From positions 1 to 64,000 of the forward strand of contig DVOM01000027.1 of the NCBI GenBank assembly GCA_018713605.1: 64,000 bases of DNA, written 5' to 3'. Positions 59,023-64,000 of the stretch are shown here, piece after piece; the stretch's first letter is position 1, and each line of letters begins with the position of its first letter. Origin of the DNA: Scatacola_A faecigallinarum (GTDB taxonomy: Bacteria; Pseudomonadota; Alphaproteobacteria; RF32; CAG-239). Under the pieces are notes generated by a model. The model searched no databases and was not told where the DNA came from. It saw nothing but the letters and a program-made list of their open reading frames with translations. The translations under genes and the position numbers were made by a program.

Positions 59023-59929
59023 CTTTTTGCAGAAATTAGGCTTTGGCCTCAAAAAGTCTTCCGCCAAGCTTACCGGCGGCATCAGCAGCATCTTTACCAA
59101 GCGCCGTGTCGACGCCCAAACGCTTGACGAACTTGAAGAACTTCTGATCAGCTCGGACATTGGCGTCCGAGCCAGCGCCAAAATCATCGGCAGCTTTGCC
59201 AAACGCCGATTGAACAAAGACGCCGGCGACACGGAAATCAAAAACGAACTTGCCGCCGACATCGAAGCAATTCTCCAGCCTTGCGAACAGCCGCTGGCAA
59301 TTGACGATACCCAAAAACCTTTCGTTATTTTGATGGTCGGGGTCAACGGCGCCGGAAAAACCACCACCATCGGCAAACTGGCAGCCAAATTCAAGGCCGG
59401 CGGCAAACAGGTCTCGTTCATTGCCGGCGACACCTTCCGCGCCGCCGCCGTCGAGCAGCTTGAAGTCTGGGGGCAACGCTGCGGCATCCGCGTCTTCAAA
59501 GGCCCTGCCGGCTGTGACGCCGCCGGTCTTTGTTACGACGGTCTGACGGAAGCTGTCAGGCAAAAAGACGATATTGTTTTTATCGATACTGCCGGAAGAC
59601 TGCAAAACAAAACCGGCCTGATGGACGAACTGAAAAAAATCGTCCGCGTCATCGGAAAAGTCCTGCCCAAAGCGCCGCACGCCACTTTGCTGACCATTGA
59701 CGCCACAACCGGACAAAATGCCCTGTCTCAGGTACAGACCTTTAAGGAAATGGTCGACGTTACCGGCCTTGTCGTTACCAAACTTGACGGTACGGCCAAA
59801 GGCGGCATTCTGGTCGCCGTCGCCGAAGAACAGCCCTCCCCGATTCATTACATCGGCGTCGGCGAAGGAATTGATGATCTGGACGTCTTCAACGCGGCGG
59901 ACTACGCCAAAAACCTTTTGGAACTCTGA
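59015..59929 (+). CDS. ftsY: Signal recognition particle receptor FtsY
   Basis: GTPase that docks the SRP-ribosome complex at the membrane. The 304-residue protein has the NG domain: helical N part (1-90), G1 GVNGAGKTTTIGKLA, DTFRAAAVEQLEVW, DTAGRLQNK and TKLDGTAKGG. The acidic A domain of E. coli FtsY is absent; a short basic amphipathic N-terminus replaces it, as in many alphaproteobacteria. It starts within mtaB and its stop overlaps the xseA start. Confidence 0.96.
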   Translation: MTSFLQKLGFGLKKSSAKLTGGISSIFTKRRVDAQTLDELEELLISSDIGVRASAKIIGSFAKRRLNKDAGDTEIKNELAADIEAILQPCEQPLAIDDTQKPFVILMVGVNGAGKTTTIGKLAAKFKAGGKQVSFIAGDTFRAAAVEQLEVWGQRCGIRVFKGPAGCDAAGLCYDGLTEAVRQKDDIVFIDTAGRLQNKTGLMDELKKIVRVIGKVLPKAPHATLLTIDATTGQNALSQVQTFKEMVDVTGLVVTKLDGTAKGGILVAVAEEQPSPIHYIGVGEGIDDLDVFNAADYAKNLLEL

Positions 59930-61296
59930 TGATGGAAGACCTTCTCAACCTGGCGGAACAACAAACCCCGCAGTTGCCCGAATACACGGTCAGCGAAATA
60001 TCGTTTGAAATTAAAAAATTTGTCGAAACCACCTTTAACCGGGTTAAAATCCGCGGCGAAATTTTCGGCGCCAAACGTGCCGATTCCGGCCATTGGTATC
60101 TGTCGCTGAAAGATCCGAACGCGGTTCTTTCCGCCGTTATCTGGAAAGGAACCGCCTCCCGTCTCAGTTTCAGACCCGAAGACGGCATGGAAGTCGTCGC
60201 CACCGGCAAAATAACCACTTTTGCCGGCAAATCCTCTTATCAGCTGGTAATCGAACAAATGGAAATCGCCGGTGCCGGCGCGCTGCTCAAACTTTTGGAA
60301 GAACGAAAACAGAAATTTGCCGCCGAAGGCCTGTTCGACCCGGCGCACAAAAAACCCGTTCCCTTTCTGCCGGACGTCATCGGCGTTGTCACCTCGGCCA
60401 GCGGCGCCGTCATTCGTGACATTATTCACCGCGTTCGCGACCGCTTTCCCAGCCGCATTATTGTCTGGCCGACCCCCGTACAGGGCGAAGGAGCCGCCGA
60501 AAAAATCGCCGCAGCCGTCAAAGGCTTCAATGCCCTGCCTCGCGGCGGCGCCGTTCCCCGGCCGGACGTCCTGATTGTCGCCCGCGGCGGCGGCAGTCTT
60601 GAAGACCTCTGGCCGTTTAACGAAGAAATTGTCATCAGAGCCGTCTATGATTCGGAAATTCCGCTTATTTCCGCCGTCGGCCACGAAACGGACACCATGC
60701 TGATTGACTACGTCTCCGACCTGCGCGCACCGACCCCGACCGGTGCCGCCGAGTTTGCGGTTCCGGTCAAAGCCGAAATTTCCGCAACGCTCAGTACGGC
60801 ACAAAGCCGTCTGTCCAACGCCGTTAACCGCTACTTCGAAGAACGTCGCAGCCGGCTTGACGGGTTAAGCCGCGGCATTCCCAATCTGGAACAGATACTT
60901 GCCGAAAGCAGACAAAAGCTGGATGACCGCATTGAACGCCTGCAGCTGGCATTCGGCAACATGCTTAAAAACAAACAAAACCAGATTGCCCAAACCAGTC
61001 TGCGCCCGTATTACATTTTGAATATTTTTGAAAAAAAGCAAGAAAATTTAAAGAATTTGTCGCTTAGACTGGATTCAGTTTCAATAGATTCGGTTCTAAG
61101 CCGCGGTTTCGCCTGGGTCCGGGACAATCGCCGCCAAACGGTCTACTCCGTTGCGCAGGCGCAGAAAAGTCCGTCGCTGGAAATCCGTTTTATTGACGGC
61201 AGTATCAAAACCAAAACGGAACGAAAGAAAAATGACACTCTACAAGGCGATTTGTTTGACTTGTTTTCTGACGGCGCTGCTCCCTGCCGGGACTGA
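59929..61296 (+). CDS. xseA: Exodeoxyribonuclease VII large subunit
   Basis: With XseB degrades single-stranded DNA. The 455-residue protein has an OB-fold N-domain (GEIFGAKRADSGHWYLSLKD), the catalytic domain (GVVTSASGAVIRDIIHR, DVLIVARGGGSLEDLWPFNEE, SAVGHETDTMLIDYVSDLRAPTP broken into family motifs) and a C-terminal coiled coil. ATGA overlap with ftsY indicates co-translation. Confidence 0.95.
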   Translation: MMEDLLNLAEQQTPQLPEYTVSEISFEIKKFVETTFNRVKIRGEIFGAKRADSGHWYLSLKDPNAVLSAVIWKGTASRLSFRPEDGMEVVATGKITTFAGKSSYQLVIEQMEIAGAGALLKLLEERKQKFAAEGLFDPAHKKPVPFLPDVIGVVTSASGAVIRDIIHRVRDRFPSRIIVWPTPVQGEGAAEKIAAAVKGFNALPRGGAVPRPDVLIVARGGGSLEDLWPFNEEIVIRAVYDSEIPLISAVGHETDTMLIDYVSDLRAPTPTGAAEFAVPVKAEISATLSTAQSRLSNAVNRYFEERRSRLDGLSRGIPNLEQILAESRQKLDDRIERLQLAFGNMLKNKQNQIAQTSLRPYYILNIFEKKQENLKNLSLRLDSVSIDSVLSRGFAWVRDNRRQTVYSVAQAQKSPSLEIRFIDGSIKTKTERKKNDTLQGDLFDLFSDGAAPCRD

Positions 61297-62068
61297 AGCG
61301 CTGGAACTCTGCGGCAAGCCGGCGCAGGGCGAAATTCTGAAAGGCTATGCCCCCGGCGCCGAAAAAATTCTGCTTGACGGCCGGGAATATATGCTTTCTC
61401 CGTCGGGAAACTTTCTGTTGGCCTTCGGCCGCGACGAAACTCCGGAAAAAAAGCTGACAGTCATCAATGCCAAAGGCGCTGCCAAAGACTATTCCCTGAA
61501 CGTCGCCGCGACCAAATGGGATATTCAGGACATTAAAGGCATACCGCAGAAGAAAGTTACGCCCTCGGCCGCAGACCAGAATGAAATCGGCCGGGAACGC
61601 GGCGACCTCAAAAAAGCCCTGGCAGACAAACTAAACAAAAACTACTGGGAAAAAGGCTTTGTTATGCCGGTCAAAGGACGTATCAGCGGCCATTTCGGGG
61701 GACAGCGGATAATGAACGGCAGAAAGATGAACCCGCATCAGGGCACCGATATCGCCGCTCCGGAAGGAACCCCGGTCAAAGCCGCGTCAAACGGCATTAT
61801 CCGGTTAAGCGGCGGCAATTACTTTTACTCCGGCAACACCGTCGTCATCGACCACGGCCACCAGCTGTTTACCATCTACGCGCATCTGAAAAAAGTTTCC
61901 GTCAAAGCGGGTGATTATGTCAGACAGGGACAGGTCATCGGCGAAGTCGGCAAAACCGGACGCGTTACCGGCCCGCACCTGCATTGGGGCGCGTCGCTCA
62001 ACGGCGTGCGCTTCACGCCCGAATCATTATTACATATGAATAACGCTGATTTTTGTTTTAATTTATAA
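61232..62068 (+). CDS. M23-family peptidase
   Basis: The 278-residue exported protein (signal peptide 1-21, AGTEA/LE-type) has a C-terminal LytM/M23 domain: zinc ligands H and D in HQGTDIAAPEGTPV, and H in HLHWGASLNG. The N-terminal part (25-120) is Ig-like. It acts on cell-wall cross-links or activates an amidase. Its start lies inside the xseA end. Followed by a receiver gene. Confidence 0.93.
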   Translation: MTLYKAICLTCFLTALLPAGTEALELCGKPAQGEILKGYAPGAEKILLDGREYMLSPSGNFLLAFGRDETPEKKLTVINAKGAAKDYSLNVAATKWDIQDIKGIPQKKVTPSAADQNEIGRERGDLKKALADKLNKNYWEKGFVMPVKGRISGHFGGQRIMNGRKMNPHQGTDIAAPEGTPVKAASNGIIRLSGGNYFYSGNTVVIDHGHQLFTIYAHLKKVSVKAGDYVRQGQVIGEVGKTGRVTGPHLHWGASLNGVRFTPESLLHMNNADFCFNL

Positions 62069-62118
62069 ACAATTATTATAAACTTGAAACAAATCGGAGA
62101 GCTGATATCGAGGTAGTC

Positions 62119-62541
62119 ATGGAAAACGCGCATAAACAATTGGCTTGGGACAGTTTAACCTGTCTGGTCGTCGATGACGACAAATTCTCGCGGACATTCA
62201 TCAAAACCGCCCTGTATCAAATCGGCATGAAAAACACCCGTGAAGCCGCATCTGCCGCGGAAGCCGTCGAATTGCTCAACAGTTTCAAAATAGATATAAT
62301 TCTCCTCGACCAGCAAATGCCTGGCAAAACCGGCCTTGAACTGGCGCGCGAACTGAAAAACAGCAACAATCCCCACCTGAAAAGCCTGCCCATAATCATG
62401 ATTACCGTCGACACCAAGGAAAAAACCGTTCTCGACGCACGCAATCTGGGCATACAGGAATATCTGGTCAAACCGATTTCCCCGCTGGCTCTCAAAAAAA
62501 GAATTTTAAATGCTTTCGGCATTAAACAGGAAAGAGTGTAA
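62119..62541 (+). CDS. Single-domain response regulator (CheY-like)
   Basis: The 140-residue receiver has acidic pocket VVDDDKFSR, phospho-acceptor Asp in DIILLDQQMPGKTGLEL (about 59), Thr in IIMITVDTKEK and Lys in YLVKPISPLAL. It has no output domain, so it signals through another protein, and no kinase is adjacent. GAGGTAGTC precedes the ATG. uppP begins 4 bp later. Confidence 0.9.
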   Translation: MENAHKQLAWDSLTCLVVDDDKFSRTFIKTALYQIGMKNTREAASAAEAVELLNSFKIDIILLDQQMPGKTGLELARELKNSNNPHLKSLPIIMITVDTKEKTVLDARNLGIQEYLVKPISPLALKKRILNAFGIKQERV

Positions 62542-62544
62542 AAA

Positions 62545-63363
62545 GTGACTAATATACAAATTTTGCTTCTGTCCGCCCTTCAGGGCTTGACGGAATTTCT
62601 TCCGGTAAGTTCCTCCGGCCATCTGATTCTTTTTTCAAAATTCACGTCTTTCCCCGATCAGGGACTGGCACTCGACGTTGCCATGCATGTCGGTTCGATT
62701 ATGGCCGTCATGATTTACTTTTCGGAAGAAATCTGGATGATGCTCAAAGGCGTCTTCAAAACCTGGTTCATTCCCAATTTCAAAAATGCCGGTTCCAAGC
62801 TCTTCTGGCTGATTGTTATCGGAACAATTCCGGCTGTTATCGCCGGACTGGCGCTCAAATCCTACGGCATGGAGTGGCTGAGGGACAGCCGTATCATCGG
62901 CTGGACGATTCTGGGATTCGGCATTGTTCTGTTTATTGCCGACAAACTCGGCATGACCATCCGCCAGATAAAACATCTGACCGCCCTCGACGCTCTGCTC
63001 ATCGGTCTGGCTCAGTGCCTGGCGCTTATTCCCGGCACCAGCCGCTCAGGCATAACCATTACCATGGGACGCTTTTTGGGAATGGAACGCCGCGAAGCCG
63101 CCAAGTTTGCCATGCTGCTGTCAATTCCGACCATTGCCGCCGCCGGAATGCTCGTCGGCTGGGAACTTTACGCCGCCGGCAATTTTCAGGAAATCATTTA
63201 TGCCATGGACGGTATAACCTATTCGTTCATCTTCTCCATTCTGGCTATTTACATCATCATGTGGTGGCTAAAGAAATCAACGTTTCTGCCGTTTGTCATC
63301 TATCGCCTTTGCCTGGGAACCTATCTCCTTTTAAATTCTTATGGATATCTTGAAAATTTTTAA
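62545..63363 (+). CDS. uppP: Undecaprenyl-diphosphatase
   Basis: Recycles undecaprenyl pyrophosphate for cell-wall and surface-glycan synthesis. The 272-residue protein has about eight transmembrane helices and BacA/UppP motifs GLTEFLPVSSSGHLIL (catalytic Glu) and IPGTSRSGITITMGRFLGM. The start is GTG 62545 with GGAAAGAG upstream. Confidence 0.96.
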   Translation: MTNIQILLLSALQGLTEFLPVSSSGHLILFSKFTSFPDQGLALDVAMHVGSIMAVMIYFSEEIWMMLKGVFKTWFIPNFKNAGSKLFWLIVIGTIPAVIAGLALKSYGMEWLRDSRIIGWTILGFGIVLFIADKLGMTIRQIKHLTALDALLIGLAQCLALIPGTSRSGITITMGRFLGMERREAAKFAMLLSIPTIAAAGMLVGWELYAAGNFQEIIYAMDGITYSFIFSILAIYIIMWWLKKSTFLPFVIYRLCLGTYLLLNSYGYLENF

Positions 63364-63372
63364 AATAAATGC

Positions 63373-63401
63373 TTGCAATTTATTTTGAAGTGCGTTAAAA
63401 G
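63373..63401 (+). promoter_or_regulatory. Promoter of tRNA-Leu
   Basis: TTGCAA (63373-63378) and TAAAAG (63396-63401) separated by 17 bp, 15 bp before the tRNA. Confidence 0.6.
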
Positions 63402-63416
63402 GATATCCGTTGTTAA

Positions 63417-63502
63417 GCCCTGGTGGCGGAATTGGTAGACGCGCATGCTTCAGGTGCATGTTACCTCAGGTAGTGGAAGTTCGAGTCTTCTCCAGGGCAC
63501 CA
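63417..63502 (+). tRNA. tRNA-Leu (anticodon CAG)
   Basis: Eighty-six nt, class II: acceptor GCCCTGG/CCAGGGC, D-loop GAATTGGTAGAC, anticodon stem CATGC/GCATG with loop TTCAGGT, a long variable arm, T-loop TTCGAGTC and encoded CCA. Reads CUG. Its 3' part also encodes the C-terminus of the adjacent recombinase. Confidence 0.95.
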
Positions 63503-64000
63503 ATCTTCACAAGCTCCTATTTTTGATAGGAGCTTGAAGTTTTTATGCATTGATATTTCAGGATTTTTTCCATCCATCAAAAAGTTCGCAAAAACGATAT
63601 TTAAAATACGCCGTTTTTCTTCAATTTGCGAACTTTTAAAAATCGCAAAAGAATTTTGGCTGAAATTCAACACCTTATCAATCGCCCGTTCAACGGAGTT
63701 ATCAGGTGTCTGCAATTGTTCAATTTTCGCCTGCAGCTCAATTTTAGCCGTTTCATACTCGGCATTTTTACTGCGATATACTTCGGCAGGAACTGTTCCC
63801 GCAATCAGCAAATCCAAAAGTTTCTTTTGATTTTCTTCAACATCAGCTAACTGATTCCGATTCTTTTCCAACTGATAATAGTTGTTGCCGTGTGTTGCTT
63901 CATAGCGTTTTTTCAGAGCATCCGCCAGAGCGAGTTTCAACTCATCATCAAAGCTGATTGATGCAAGAGCCTTTTCCACTTCTTTCAGCAGAATTTTCTC
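63461..64000 (-). CDS. Serine site-specific recombinase, C-terminal part (runs off the window)
   Basis: The frame is open to the right edge (the reading continues upstream as EKILLKEVEKALASI), so only the last 180 or so residues are seen: a charged coiled-coil (YQLEKNRNQLADVEENQKKL), then the terminal pattern SSQIEEKRRILNIVFANFLM and FKLLSKIGACED of large serine recombinases. The last residues, WCPGEDSNFHYLR, are read from inside tRNA-Leu, antisense to it. The N-terminal catalytic domain lies outside. This marks an element integrated at the tRNA. Confidence 0.8.
   Translation of the reverse strand, partial: EKILLKEVEKALASISFDDELKLALADALKKRYEATHGNNYYQLEKNRNQLADVEENQKKLLDLLIAGTVPAEVYRSKNAEYETAKIELQAKIEQLQTPDNSVERAIDKVLNFSQNSFAIFKSSQIEEKRRILNIVFANFLMDGKNPEISMHKNFKLLSKIGACEDWCPGEDSNFHYLR
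63511..63544 (+). terminator. Terminator after tRNA-Leu
   Basis: AAGCTCCTAT/ATAGGAGCTT stem with 5-nt loop, then GAAG and a T run. It lies inside the recombinase reading frame on the other strand. Confidence 0.75.

Overview
The window is about 64 kb of chromosome from an alphaproteobacterium. Supporting signs are the ruvC-ruvA-ruvB-ybgC-tolQRA order, a YbjN-domain protein, the fabF-acpP-mltG group and generally alphaproteobacterial protein sequences. L-lactate dehydrogenase, a glycyl radical enzyme with its activase, a serine-recombinase-bearing integrated element and a diversity-generating retroelement (DGR) suggest a fermentative, probably gut-associated anaerobe. The species cannot be named from sequence alone.

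Layout. (1) 1-4.5 kb: housekeeping genes infC (apparently with an AUA start) and ligA, plus a membrane protein and a small HTH protein. (2) 4.5-11.5 kb: the most striking region, a DGR transcribed on the minus strand. It has a secreted target gene with a 3' variable repeat (VR), an avd accessory gene, SIX tandem template-repeat (TR) cassettes and a DGR-type reverse transcriptase. I aligned the VR by eye to all six TRs. Only TR5 matches it in length. Over 120 aligned positions there are 19 differences, and every one falls at an adenine of TR5, the classic signature of adenine-specific mutagenic homing. The other five TRs have no matching VR in the window and probably serve targets elsewhere. 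A second cysteine-rich secreted protein, an XRE regulator and repeat-rich spacers complete the island, which lies where tolB-pal would usually follow tolA.

(3) 11.6-22.8 kb: tolA-tolR-tolQ-ybgC-ruvB-ruvA, a hypothetical gene, an HD hydrolase, ruvC, a YebC-family gene and a lipoprotein gene (minus strand); prmA, an M24 aminopeptidase and a periplasmic thioredoxin-like protein (plus strand). (4) 22.8-37.2 kb: a surface-glycan region. On the minus strand are two methyltransferases, a HAD protein, a glycosyltransferase and a GT29 sialyltransferase-like protein. On the plus strand is a tight five-gene run: a GlfT2-like glycosyltransferase, an FrhB/pyruvyl-transferase fusion, a radical SAM protein, a glycyl-radical activase and an unusually short glycyl radical enzyme with a Cys-Trp-Glu active site. 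(5) 37.2-43.4 kb: tRNA-Thr with duplicated 3' flanks, a flippase-like membrane protein, a ygiW-qseB-qseC-like stress/two-component operon, an S66 peptidase, tRNA-Gln, and a multibranched structured RNA with an intrinsic terminator just before an RNA-polymerase-alpha-CTD-like protein gene.

(6) 43.4-63.4 kb: mostly housekeeping: aspS, rnd, an ArsR regulator, xseB, ispA, pheA, queA, a degenerate GGDEF protein, lgt, a YbjN protein, an ACP-like protein lacking the carrier serine, mltG, fabF, acpP, ldh, mtaB, ftsY, xseA, an M23 peptidase, a CheY-like receiver and uppP. (7) 63.4-64 kb: tRNA-Leu, whose 3' end is also the end of a serine-recombinase gene running off the right edge. This marks the border of an integrated element.
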